Assembly: GCA_963747735.1 (NCBI GenBank)
Contig: CAVVGE010000019.1
Span: forward strand, 124,001-188,000
Length of the DNA: 64,000 nt
Direction: 5' to 3'
DNA from: AP-15 sp963747735
GTDB taxonomy: Bacteria > Pseudomonadota > Alphaproteobacteria > ATCC43930 > CGMCC-115725
The position numbers and the translations under genes were made by a program. Numbering within the stretch: position 1 is the first letter of the stretch; every line of letters starts with the position of its first letter. Shown piece after piece: positions 18,706-28,377 of this stretch. The notes below the pieces were generated by a model. It had not been told where the DNA came from. It made no database searches and saw only the letters and a program-made list of their open reading frames with translations.

Positions 18706-20648
18706 TCAGCGGAAGACGCGGTTGCGGTGGCACCATCGGATCAAGACGTATACCGACCAAACCCGCGACCAATACATGCCGGGCGCCCCGTCGAGAAAGG
18801 CCCGCCACAGCCGCTCCACCGCTGCGGGGTCGAGCCCGACTGGAGCGACAGCCTGAGGGTCCCGCAGGGTCCGGTCCATGGTGTCCTTCAGGCCGCGCCG
18901 GATCCAGCGATCGAACGGCAGCACAAACCCGCTCTTGGGCCGCTCGAACAGGGCCGGGTCGAGGCCGCGCAGACCGATGCGCCGCAGCATGGCCTTCCGG
19001 CCCAGCGGACGATAGCGCGCCCGATCCGGCAGGCGGTCGACGCTCTCGAAGAGGAGCTGGTCGACCAGCGGCACCCGCTGCTCGAGCGAGGCGGCCATGC
19101 TGGCGACGTCGTTGTCACGCAGCAGCCGCTCGCCGAGGAAGAGCCGCTGCTCCATGATGCTGATGGCCGAGAGTGGCGTGCGGCCCCGGCTCTCGGCGGT
19201 GATCCGCCGCCGCATTGCCGCGGGCAGGCCGTCGGCCAGCGCTTCGGCAAAGCCTGGCGCCAGGAGCTCGTGCTGGAATCCGGGGAGAAAGAGCGCATAG
19301 GCCAGCTGGTAGAGCGCCAAGCAGATCGTCGCCATGACGGACCATCTCCGGAAGCTTGGCCCAACGGGTCTGAGGCGGCACCATTCCGCCGGAGCGCCGC
19401 AGCGGCCAGGTTGCCAGCGTCGCCGCGGCTGTCTGCAAATTTCGCGGCACCAAGGCGGCGCGCCGGGACCAGCGGTGCAGCATCGGCAGATCGCGATAGG
19501 ACGGTGTAGCCGCCAAAGAGCTCGTCGCCGCCCGTGCCCGACAGCGCGACGGTGAACCCGGCAGCGCGAATGGCGCGCGACATGTAGTAGGCGTTGAGCC
19601 CGTCGAAGGTCGGCTGATCGAGGCTGTCCAGCGCTGTCTCGAGATTCTCGACAAAATGCCCCTCCGTCAGCACCACCTCGTGGTGCCGGGTGCCAATGGC
19701 GGCGGCGATGCGGCGGGCGACGGGCCCCTCGTTCAGCTCGCGCTCCTCGAAGGCCAAGGTGAAGGTGTGGATCGGGCTCTGAGCGGCGCGCTGCGCGAGG
19801 TTCGCTACGGCCGACGAGTCCACGCCGCCGGAAAGAAACACCGCGAGCGGCACGTCGCTGGCGAGGTGAAGCCGCAGCCCTTCCTCCAGGATGGCGGCGA
19901 GACCGTCCTCGTCCATGATCGGGTCGCGCGTGCAGTCGGGGATGCGCCAGAAGTCCTGCTGCTGAACCTCCCTGCCGGCAGCATCGAGCTCGAGCAGGCG
20001 GCCCGGCCAAAGCAGCTCGATGCCTTTGACGGCAGTAGGAGGACCGACCACAAAGCCGTTCCACACGCTGCTGGCCACGGCCTGCGGGTCGAGGTGAGGC
20101 GTGCCCAGCAGCCCCGAGGCGAGCAGGGCGCGAAGCTCCGAGGCGAAGGCGATCGACCAGCCGGCATCCGGATCCGGCGACCGTGCCAGGTAGAGAGGCT
20201 TGATCCCCAATGGGTCCCTGGCCAGCAGCAGCCGGCGTTCTTTGGGGTCCCAGCAGGCAAAGGCGAACATGCCGCGCAGCCAGCTCACCGCGCCGGGCCC
20301 GTGCAGGGCGAGCGCTCGGAGCATGACGGCCGTGTCGCCGGTGGATTCGAACTCGTGCCCGTCGGCCTCCAAGCGCCGTCGCAGCTCGATGAAGTTGTAA
20401 ATCTCGCCGTTGAATACGATCGCGTGCCCGGTCACCGGATCAACCATGGGCTGGGCACCGGCAGGAGACAGGTCGAGAATAGCAAGCCGGCGGAAGCCGA
20501 GCAGCGCGCCCCAGCCGCGCGAGTCCGGCGTGGAAATCCATGTCCCGCCGTCGTCCGGGCCGCGATGGACCATGGCGTCGCTCATCCGCGACAGCGCGGC
20601 GCGGTTAGGGTCGTCCAGTCGCCCGATAATCCCGGCGATGCCACACAT
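18706..20648 (-). pseudogene. asnB: Asparagine synthase-type amidotransferase (AsnB), two frameshifts
   Basis: The N-terminal glutaminase domain begins MCGIAGIIGR, with the catalytic Cys exposed after Met removal; the Met before it (20651) is probably not the start. The synthetase domain has the PP-loop motif FLSGGVDSSA and SGTGGDELFGGYT. The frame is then lost at about 19502, where one extra base precedes TCC-TAT-CGC, and again at about 19319, where one extra base follows GAT-CTG-CT. It continues as ALYQLAYALFLP to DNDVASMAASLEQRVPLVD and the stop at 18706. Repaired length is about 647 residues, normal for polysaccharide-locus AsnB homologues. Such enzymes amidate sugar acids or precursors. 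As written it is inactive. Confidence 0.85.
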
Positions 20649-20769
20649 CACTCGGGCCGTGTCTCCAATGCCTCACGGTGCGTATTGAACAAGCTGGCCC
20701 GCGCAGGAAGTTGCAAGCTTGGCGTGATGACGCTCCGCTCTGAGAGGTGCGGTTCTCCCGACCCAATCA

Positions 20770-21612
20770 TCAGACAAGAGATCCCGTGTCGGCTCCGACA
20801 ACCGCTGAGGTCGATCTCAGGCGGCGCACGACGATCTCCCGGCCGGCGAGCCAGATGAACTCGATATTGGTCGTCAGGTAGCGCTTCCACAGCTTGCGGG
20901 GCTCCATCAGGAGCCGCCAGAGCCACTCCAGCCCCATTGTTTGCAGCCGGCGGGGAGCACGGCTGACGAAGCCGGCCAGCACGTCGAAGCTGCCGCCCAC
21001 GCCCATGATGACGGGCACCTCCAAGCGCTGCCGGTGGTGCTCGCACCAGGTCTCCTTGAACGGAGAGGGCATGCCGACGAACAGCATGTGGGCGCCGCTC
21101 GTCTTGATGTCGTCGACGATGGCCTCATGGTCTTCAGGGCCGAAGTAGCCGTCGCGGAAGCCGGCGATCTCGATGCCGGGGTATCGGACACGGCTCGTTT
21201 CTACCAGAGCCGTGACCACCTCGCGTTTGGCGCCGAGGAAATAGACGCGCAGCCGGTGCTCTCCGGCCGCCGCCAAGAGGCGTGCCATCAGGTCCACGCC
21301 CGCCACGCGCTCGGGCACCGGTCGGCCCGATGCCCGCAGGGCCCAGACCACAGACATGCCGTCGGCGACCGTAACATCAGCCGCTCGGCACGCCAGCCTT
21401 AGCTCTTGGTCATGACGCATCATGCACAGGTGGGACGCATTGGCGGTAACGACCGTGTGCGAGGCGCGCGAGCCGCGACAGAGCTCGAGGCACCGGGCCA
21501 CCGCCGTCTCCATGGTCACGGCGTCGAAGGAGAGGCCCAGCAGCTCGGCCCTTTCGGTGCGATGCGCGCCGTCAAAAACCGTCGGCCGTTCAGTTAGCTG
21601 TTCGCCGACCAT
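20770..21612 (-). CDS. WecG/TagA/CpsF family glycosyltransferase (GT26)
   Basis: This 280-residue enzyme adds an early sugar to a lipid-linked precursor. It has the family phrases TANASHLCMMRHDQEL, VTVADGMSVVWALR, RVAGVDLMARLL (an Asp-containing motif), RVYFLGAKREVV and LFVGMPSPFKETW. The C-terminal part is basic and aromatic (LEWLWRLLMEPRKLWKRYL), typical of the membrane-binding tail. The start is ATG at 21612; an upstream frame to 21720 adds residues unlike the family. It reads leftward toward asnB, 121 bases away. Confidence 0.88.
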   Translation of the reverse strand: MVGEQLTERPTVFDGAHRTERAELLGLSFDAVTMETAVARCLELCRGSRASHTVVTANASHLCMMRHDQELRLACRAADVTVADGMSVVWALRASGRPVPERVAGVDLMARLLAAAGEHRLRVYFLGAKREVVTALVETSRVRYPGIEIAGFRDGYFGPEDHEAIVDDIKTSGAHMLFVGMPSPFKETWCEHHRQRLEVPVIMGVGGSFDVLAGFVSRAPRRLQTMGLEWLWRLLMEPRKLWKRYLTTNIEFIWLAGREIVVRRLRSTSAVVGADTGSLV

Positions 21613-21878
21613 GCCACTGCACCGAGCGCTTTCGCATGCGCAAACCAATTGCGCAATGTGCCATCTGCGCGCAGTGGCGAAACAGCATGTAGAGAATAAC
21701 AAGTTCATAACCATTTGCAATATCTGCGATCAATTCAATGAAGAGCTAGTCATGCCAACAAATGTTATTATTTGAAGTGTGGAGGATTTACCCGAGTCAG
21801 ACCGCTGCTATCCGTAAGCAAGCCGCACGAAAGCGATCGCGCAGCTGCGACGCCGACGCTACGCTTAAGGAGGCCGCA

Positions 21879-22826
21879 TCAACGTTCGGGAGCCGGATGG
21901 TTGGCGTGCCAGAGGCGGGCGCGCTCAGCGTCGACCCGCGCCGTGGCAGCCCGTTTTCCGATGCGCAGGCAGGCGTGCTGGTAGGATTGGAGAAAACGCC
22001 TGAACTCCAAATCGTCGTAGCGGGGCAGGCTCTTGAGCCAGCTTGTGAGGTAACCCCAGAGCATGGCGACGCTGCCGATCAATACCGGGTGGGTCGGCAG
22101 ACGATATAACGCAACCGCCAGGTAGTAGAGGGGCGAGGTGCCCATGAAGTATTGCCCGAACCCGGCGCGAAGCCGCCCGGTCCAGATTCCCTTCTGACTG
22201 GCCCCCTGCGGGCGCAGGTGGACGAAGCGGAGGGGCTCGAGATCGACGCTCTCGGCAATCCAGCCGAGCATGCGAGCCCGGTGGCAGTCGATGCCGTCCC
22301 ACATCACCTGGCGCACAAAGCCGCCGATCTCCTTGAAGCAGGCGACGCGATAGAACTTGGTCATGCCAACCGACATCTCGTCGCCACAGATTTCCGGCAC
22401 CAGCGCGCCGCTCTGCGGGTGGACGAACCACGGTTTGCCGGAGGTCGTCCCGACCCGCGGATCGCTCTCCATCCGCTGCATCAGCAGCTCGAAGTAGCGG
22501 ACCGGCAGGTCCAGATCCATGTCCAGCTTGCACAGGTAGTCGAAGTCATCGAGGCGCACGGTCTTCAGGCCGGCGTAGAAGGCCTCGATGACGCCCGGAC
22601 CCACCTCCCGACGGCCGCGATCGGTGCGCCGCACCACGCGCAGGTAGGGCAGTCGGCGAGCGTATTCTTCGAGGATGGCCGGGGTCTCGTCGGTCGATCC
22701 GTCGTCGACGACCACCCAGAGCGCCGGCCGCACCGACTGCGCCGCCACGCTGTCGAGCGTGCGGCGGAGGTGCTGCGCCTCGTCGCGGCAAGGCGTGATC
22801 AGCAGGTAGCGTCGCGAGTGGTTCAC
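21879..22826 (-). CDS. Glycosyltransferase family 2
   Basis: This is a GT-A glycosyltransferase of 315 residues from GTG 22826. The N-terminus is YLLITPCRDEAQHLRRTLDS, then VVVDDGSTDET. The metal-binding region is YLCKLDMDLDLP (D-x-D-type), and a conserved G-I-D-C-H-R follows, with IDCHRARMLGW. A single C-terminal hydrophobic stretch (about 250-275) may anchor it. Family members transfer sugars from nucleotide donors to lipid-linked acceptors. An open frame continues upstream to 23030 but lacks family character. A 266-base gap separates it from the WecG-type gene read in the same direction. Confidence 0.85.
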   Translation of the reverse strand: MNHSRRYLLITPCRDEAQHLRRTLDSVAAQSVRPALWVVVDDGSTDETPAILEEYARRLPYLRVVRRTDRGRREVGPGVIEAFYAGLKTVRLDDFDYLCKLDMDLDLPVRYFELLMQRMESDPRVGTTSGKPWFVHPQSGALVPEICGDEMSVGMTKFYRVACFKEIGGFVRQVMWDGIDCHRARMLGWIAESVDLEPLRFVHLRPQGASQKGIWTGRLRAGFGQYFMGTSPLYYLAVALYRLPTHPVLIGSVAMLWGYLTSWLKSLPRYDDLEFRRFLQSYQHACLRIGKRAATARVDAERARLWHANHPAPER

Positions 22827-22932
22827 CCAGAGAAGCTCATCCGAGGAGGTCGGCGCGAAGGCGCATCTCTTAGCACGAAACCGGCCGACCGGGCCGGGCC
22901 GCCGTCCCGCGGTCCATCCCGATCCAAACCCA

Positions 22933-22968
22933 TGTTTATAACAATAACCCTGTTTATCGCAATAACCC
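22933..22968. repeat. Tandem pair of 18-bp AT-rich direct repeats
   Basis: TGTTTATAACAATAACCC is followed immediately by TGTTTATCGCAATAACCC (15 of 18 identical). They sit in the 281-base divergent gap between the glycosyltransferase 2 and beta-helix genes. Each unit contains TGTTTAT and AATAAC half-sites, so a regulator-binding role is plausible. Confidence 0.6.
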
Positions 22969-23107
22969 GGCCAACCCCGATTGGCATCGTGCCGATGGAT
23001 AGAATGATGATCGACGGCTATATTGAGCAATCTCCGGCAATCAGATTACGCTCGGCGCGGCGCTGCCGTCGAACGACGCCGCCCCGCAGCACAGGAAGCG
23101 CGGCACA

Positions 23108-25003
23108 ATGCGACGCACCTTTTTTCTCGCCGCTTCGCTGTTGACTGCGCTGGCGTCCGCAATCGCGTCGGCCGCCGCGGTTCAAAGCAATCCCCCGGCC
23201 GAGGTTGCGGCCAGCCAAAACGGCGGCGACATCCTGCCGGCCGACCGGAACGCGAGCGCGAATTGGCGCCGGGCCGGCATGCTGTCCGTCGGCGGCATCC
23301 CGGTTCGGAAAACAATTTGCGCCACAGTCAGCCCAAAGGGCGATGGCGCGGATGACACCGGCGACATCAATCGCGCCATCAGGAATTGCCCGGTTGGGCA
23401 TGTCGTTTCGCTTGGGGCCGGCACGTTTACCATCGCCGAAGGCAATTACGTGCTGGTCGACAAGGGCATAACGCTACGCGGCGCCGGTCCGCACATCACG
23501 ATCTTGCAGAGGACGAACGGCGCCCGGCCGGGGAGCTACATCCCCGGCTCCACCCCGTCGCCGATCATCATCGTCGGACCTCAGCGATGGAACAATGGTA
23601 AGACCGCGACGGCCCTCACCGCCGATGCCGCCGCCGGCGCAAGCTCGGTCCGGGTGACGAGCGCCGCCGGGTTCTCGGTAGGGCAGATCGTCTTATTGGA
23701 CGAGGCTTCGGGCGCCGCCTGGCAAACCGACCCGCAAGGGCGCGGGCAGATTTGGGCCGCTTCCGACTTCCGAGTGGTTTGGCAGAAGCACAACCCGTCT
23801 CGGGCTACGACGATTTCACCTCAAGCACTTATCCGTACACATCGGGCAGCGCCGGGTGCTGGTTTTCCAACTGTGATCGGCCAACCAATGAAATAAAGCA
23901 GATATCGGCAATTTCCGGCGACACCATCACCTTCAACTCGCCGATCACCATCTCCTACCGGGTCAGCCACCAGGCGCAGCTCTCCCGTTGGCACACCCCG
24001 CACACGCAAGATGCCGGGGTCGAGAATATGTCGTTGTCTGGCGGTGACGACGGCAATCTGCGGTTTGAGTGGGCGGCTTATAGCTGGGCCAAAAACGTCG
24101 AGGACAGCAGCTGGCTGAACGAAGGCTTTGCGATCGACAGCTCTTTCCGCGTCCAGCTCGAGGAGTTTTACGTCCATGACGCGGTCTGGCCGGTGCCCGG
24201 TGGTGGCGGCTATGCCATCAGCCTTTCGCAGTGGATCATCTGAAGTGCTTATCGAAAACGGCATCTCGATCAGGGCCAACAAGGTCATGGTGGTGCGTTC
24301 CTGCGGCGCCGGCTCGGTTGTCGCGTACAATTACATGGACGATGGCTACATCAGCGGCCAAGAGTATTGGCAGGAAATCGGGCTCAACGCCAGCCACATG
24401 GTCGGCTCCCATCACGTGCTGTTCGAAGGCAACTACACTTTCAACATAGATAGTGACGACACGCATGGCAATTCAATCTATCTGACGTTCTTCCGCAATT
24501 ATGCAACCGGTTATCGGCGCGCATTTAACAACACTCTAAATCACAATATATTGGTCGATGATATCGATAATAAACCGGGCCGCAATGGTCCGTTGCGCGC
24601 TGCCGGCGCGATGGCATATTCCTATTGGATGTCATGGGTCGGCAATGTGCTCGGGACGCCGGGGCACACGAGCGGGTGGGCCTACACCGGCGGTCCTCCG
24701 GGAAATCCCAGCATCTTTATGCTGGGATGGGATGGGACACCTCCCTATCCGACCGACGCCAAGGTCTCCAAGACCGCCATTCGCCACGGCGACTACGATT
24801 ATCTCAGGAAACGCGTGGAGTGGGATCCGAGCATCAGCAACCATACGCTGCCGGGCTCGCTGTACCTGAGCAGGAAGCCGGCCTTCTTCAATGCGGGGCA
24901 TGGGTATGCTTGGCCGTGGGTTGACCCCACCGGCTCGCCGCAGCTCTACACGCTCCCCGCCAAGGCGCGTTACGATGCCGGGACGCCGTTCGCGCAACCT
25001 TGA
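23108..25003 (+). pseudogene. Secreted right-handed beta-helix protein (pectate lyase superfamily), two frameshifts
   Basis: A signal peptide (MRRTFFLAASLLTALASAIA) leads a beta-helix protein of about 630 residues that probably cleaves or trims extracellular polysaccharide. The helix starts at ATVSPKGDGADDTGDINRAI, a classic opening of this superfamily. The frame is lost near 23795 (one base missing after QKHN; the next frame continues VSGYDDFTSSTYPY). It changes again near 24233 (one extra base after SLSQW; it continues SSEVLIENGISI). The last part (GLNASHMVGSHHVLFEGNYTF to the stop) is well formed. The two shifts compensate, but about 145 residues between them are out of frame. The catalytic residues cannot be assigned from sequence alone. 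Confidence 0.75.
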
Positions 25004-25266
25004 CCGCTCGTGGCCTTTGGCCGCGGGAGCTCTTGCGAGGGTGGAGCCCATCCCGCTGGTCCGCCGCATCGCAACCGTATCGAGCCACCTCCCAGGCCGG
25101 CATCCAACATTGCTCTGAGGTTCGATTCCGCATAGAATGTTCCCGAGATCCAGGGCTCGCATCCTATGCCAAAGATCAATACGGCAGCGTATCGACGACG
25201 TATCTTCGGCATCTCGTTAAGTCGTGGACCCGAGCAGATCCTTACGTGAGGAGAGTCCGAGTGGGG

Positions 25267-26469
25267 TTGCGTAAAAATTACCCAGATCCAACTCTCGCCC
25301 GAGCACCATCACCGCGGATATGTATGCCCACTTGGCGGAATTTCGCAAAAAATGCCCACCGATGCGGCCTTTACGAGGCACAGGATGTGCTCGTTGAGAT
25401 CGATGACGTTGATTTGATCGGTCTCGACAGAACGTGGGGGGCATGGGTTGATGAAAACTGGCTACGAAGACCTCTCTATCATGACGCGTTTAGTAAATTG
25501 ATCTTCATGAATCCGGGGCTAAAGAAGGTACGGCTCACCAGGGATTACGACATGTTCATAGCCGTCTGCGCTACGTTTGAGGATCTCCCTTACATCAACG
25601 CAATCGAACGGTGGAGAGACCACTGCAAGCTCGCCGTGTGTTGGCTCGACGAGCTATGGGTAACCGATTTGCCAAATTATAAATATTGGCTTCCTGCCCT
25701 CAAGCAATTTGATTATATATTCTTGGGTATGAGAGGCACCGTTTCCGCTTTATCACAGGCCGCCAATCTGAATTGCTTTTGGCTGCCCGGTGGTGTCGAT
25801 GCACTTCGCTTCACTCCGTTTTCTCATTTGGCAGCCCGCGTTGTGGACGTTTACAGCATTGGGCGCAGGTACGAAGGTGTCCACCGCGAGCTGCTCGGGG
25901 CAGCGGAACGAGGCGAGCTCTTTTATATGCATGATACCCAAGTGGGCGGGGGCATGACAGAGGTGCACGATCACCGGCAGCACCGGGAGCTCTTCGCCAA
26001 CACAGCCAAGCGCAGTCGGTATTTCGTGGTAGCTGGTGCAAAGATGGATCAAGCCTCTCACACGAAAGGCCAGGTTGAGGTTGGCTACCGCTATTACGAA
26101 GGCGCCGCCGCAGGCACAGTGATGATCGGAGACGCGCCGGATTGCGATGCGTACAGAGAGCTATTCGGGTGGCCGGAGGCCGTCATCGAGATCCGGCCCG
26201 ATGGATCCGACGCGATGGCCGTTCTCAGTGAGCTTGGCTCCAGCCCGGAAAGAATGGCTGCGATCAGCACGCGGAACGCGAGGGAAGCGCTGTTGCGTCA
26301 CGACTGGGTGCACCGGTGGAACGAGATGTTCCGGGTCGTCGGTGTTGAACCGTCGCCCCGTGGGGCGGCCCGCGAGCAGCGTCTGAAAGACCTGGCGGAA
26401 TTTTCGAGCAATGCCGATCGGGGGCGAAATTGGCCGCACCGGGCGGTGGGGGCCGATAATGCGGCCTGA
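25267..26469 (+). pseudogene. Glycosyltransferase, probable frameshifts in the first 110 bases
   Basis: From about 25366 onward the frame reads GLYEAQDVLVEIDDVDLIGL and continues through HDAFSKLIFMNPGLKKVRLT, VCWLDELWVTDLPNYKYW and WLPGGVDALRF to YRYYEGAAAGTVMIGDAPDC, a GT-B-like C-terminus with a glycosyltransferase group 1 pattern. Before that, family-like peptide is scattered over frames: VKITQIQLSPEHHHRGY in one, MYAHLAEFRKKC in the next. A TTG at 25267 behind GAGGAGAG is a likely start. So three small indels appear to lie between 25270 and 25366, although the downstream frame happens to stay open to 25000. The N-terminal reading is inference; the C-terminal 360 residues look intact. Confidence 0.65.
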
Positions 26470-27796
26470 TCCGATGCGCCAAAGGGTTGCGGTGTTTGGG
26501 CATTTTGGCGCCGGCAACCTCGGCAACGAGGCAACGCTTCGGGCGATGGTCTATAATCTCCGAAAGCATTTGCCTGGCGCGGACATCGTCTGTGTGTGCT
26601 CCGGACCGGACCAAGCGGCATCGGAATACGCCATATCTGCCGCCCCGATCAGGGCGCCCTTGCCGATCTGGCAGATGCCCGGCGTGTCGAGCACCGAGGA
26701 TGAGCCGGCGAGAAGCGCAGACGCAACCGTCTATGCCCCAGTGAGAGCCCGTCGGCCGCCAAGCGCCTCAGCCAAATCAAGGGCACTATTGCGCATCTTT
26801 TCCTATCCGTTGGCTGAAGCATATCGATGGTTCAAGGCGATCGCCACGCTGAAGGGGAGCAGCTCGCTCGTGATGACGGGAACGGGGATGCTGGGCGACC
26901 GCGCGTTGCATTACGAGATATTTCGCTGGGCGGTGGCTGCGAAATTGTGTCGGTGCAAGCTGCTGTTTGTCAGCGTCGGGGCGGGTTTGATACGTCAACC
27001 GCTAAACAGGTGGTTCGTCAAGACAGCCCTGACACTGGCGGATTACCGTTCCTACCGGGATTCTTTTTCCAAGGATTACGTTGCAGGTATCGGTGTCGAT
27101 GCAAAGAATGATTCTGTTTATCCGGATCTGGCGTTCAGCCTGCCAAGGGATATTTTCCCCGCCGATCACGGGCCTGCCCGCCGGGGGGTTAGCATCGGTG
27201 TTGGTCTGATGGACTATTACGGGTCCGGTCGGTCCGCGAGCGATCAGGAGGCCTACCGCGATTACGTCGGGTGCGTTGCGTGCTTTGTGGCTGCGATGCT
27301 GGAACGGGACCATGCTGTGCGGATCCTGATCGGTGATTTCGCGTACGATCAGGGAGTGAGGCAGGACCTGAGGGAGGCTCTCGAAGGTCGGGGAGTCAGC
27401 TATGAAGGCGGCAATATAATCGACACGCCCGCCTTCTCCGTCGACGAGCTGCTATTGCAACTGTCGTCAATAGATATTGTCGTTTCGAGCCGGTTTCACA
27501 ACCTGGTCCTGGCTCTGATGCTCGAGAAGCCGGTCTTTGCGATTTCGTATCAAGAGAAATTTCAGCCCCTCATGGAGGGCGTAGGATTGAGTGAGTTTTA
27601 TCTCGACATCGATCACATAGATATCGACCAGCTGATCGGAAAAGTCATCAGGCTGCAAGAGAATGCGTCCACCATCGGCGCTCGCACCGCACGGCAGACG
27701 GAGAGCTACCGCGTAGCGCTGGATGAGCAATACGAGCGGATGTTTAACGTTATGAGCCGCTCCGCTGCAAGCGTGACACGGCGCGTCGGGATATGA
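26459..27796 (+). CDS. Polysaccharide pyruvyl transferase family protein
   Basis: This 445-residue enzyme probably places a pyruvate ketal on a sugar of the polysaccharide. The N-terminus is VAVFGHFGAGNLGNEATLRAM, the usual opening (G-x-x-N-x-G-x-E). A central FVSVGAGL and the C-terminal SSRFHNLVLALMLEKPVFAISYQEKF with the conserved R-x-H are family hallmarks. The start is ATG at 26459, overlapping the previous stop by 11 bases; ATG at 26474 is also possible. The gene is intact and appears cotranscribed with the preceding glycosyltransferase. Confidence 0.85.
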   Translation: MRPDPMRQRVAVFGHFGAGNLGNEATLRAMVYNLRKHLPGADIVCVCSGPDQAASEYAISAAPIRAPLPIWQMPGVSSTEDEPARSADATVYAPVRARRPPSASAKSRALLRIFSYPLAEAYRWFKAIATLKGSSSLVMTGTGMLGDRALHYEIFRWAVAAKLCRCKLLFVSVGAGLIRQPLNRWFVKTALTLADYRSYRDSFSKDYVAGIGVDAKNDSVYPDLAFSLPRDIFPADHGPARRGVSIGVGLMDYYGSGRSASDQEAYRDYVGCVACFVAAMLERDHAVRILIGDFAYDQGVRQDLREALEGRGVSYEGGNIIDTPAFSVDELLLQLSSIDIVVSSRFHNLVLALMLEKPVFAISYQEKFQPLMEGVGLSEFYLDIDHIDIDQLIGKVIRLQENASTIGARTARQTESYRVALDEQYERMFNVMSRSAASVTRRVGI

Positions 27797-28094
27797 TGCA
27801 GCGACCGAAATTTCCCGGGGCTCGCACTTGTCCGTGGCACGGCAGAGGAAGCGTGGCGCTTGGCCACCCGCAGCATGCATGGCGGCATGCAGTGCCGGCG
27901 TCGCCGCAAACGCTCGAAGGTGCAAAGATACGAGCCGGCAAGCCGGGACGGCTGAGGGGCTGCGGGGCTGCGGCTTGTGCGCCTGGACACTCCTGAGAAC
28001 CGGTTGCTTTGCGGCCGGGCCGGGCCGGTATTGGGATTGGGGATGCGGCGACCGGCGATGGCTGGACAACCGGGATTTTTGCGCTGGCGAGAAG
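27797..28094. other. Gap with no recognisable gene
   Basis: Together with the transposase remnant that follows, this forms a 581-base gap between the pyruvyl transferase stop and the cytidylyltransferase stop. I see no related protein frame, no terminal inverted repeat and no clear terminator in 27797-28094. Confidence 0.4.
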
Positions 28095-28353
28095 CGGCCG
28101 AGGGCGTTGTCGGCGGCGGGCGACCCGCTGCAACGGCTGGCGGCAGCGATCGATTTTCGCGGCGGTCCGGGGCGGGCGCTGTCGCGCTCGGAGCGGTCGA
28201 AGGGGGCGCCCACCCTGCGGCGCGGTGCTGCTGTTCCGGGTGCTGGTGCCGCAAACCCTTTGCACACGGTCGGACGGCCAGACCGGGCATCAGCTGCAGG
28301 ACCGGCTGTCGTTCATGCGGTTTGTCGGGCGGGCGCTGCACGGTCCACCGAAG
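28095..28353 (+). mobile_element. Degenerate N-terminal remnant of an IS5-type transposase
   Basis: Two frames carry parts of an IS5-family transposase N-terminus. The first reads ALSAAGDPLQRLAAAIDF up to SERSKGA (about 28104-28208). The second, one frame on, reads RPPCGAVLLFRVLVPQTL, then QLQDRLSFMRFVGRALHGP (about 28207-28350). Intact copies read DRSKGGRPPYDAVLMFKVLVLQALY and DRLSFMRFVGL in one frame and continue for over 200 residues with a DDE catalytic domain, which is absent here. No inverted repeats or target duplication are visible. It is a dead remnant. Confidence 0.72.
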
Positions 28354-28377
28354 AGCGGATGGCGGGCCGGCGCGTCG

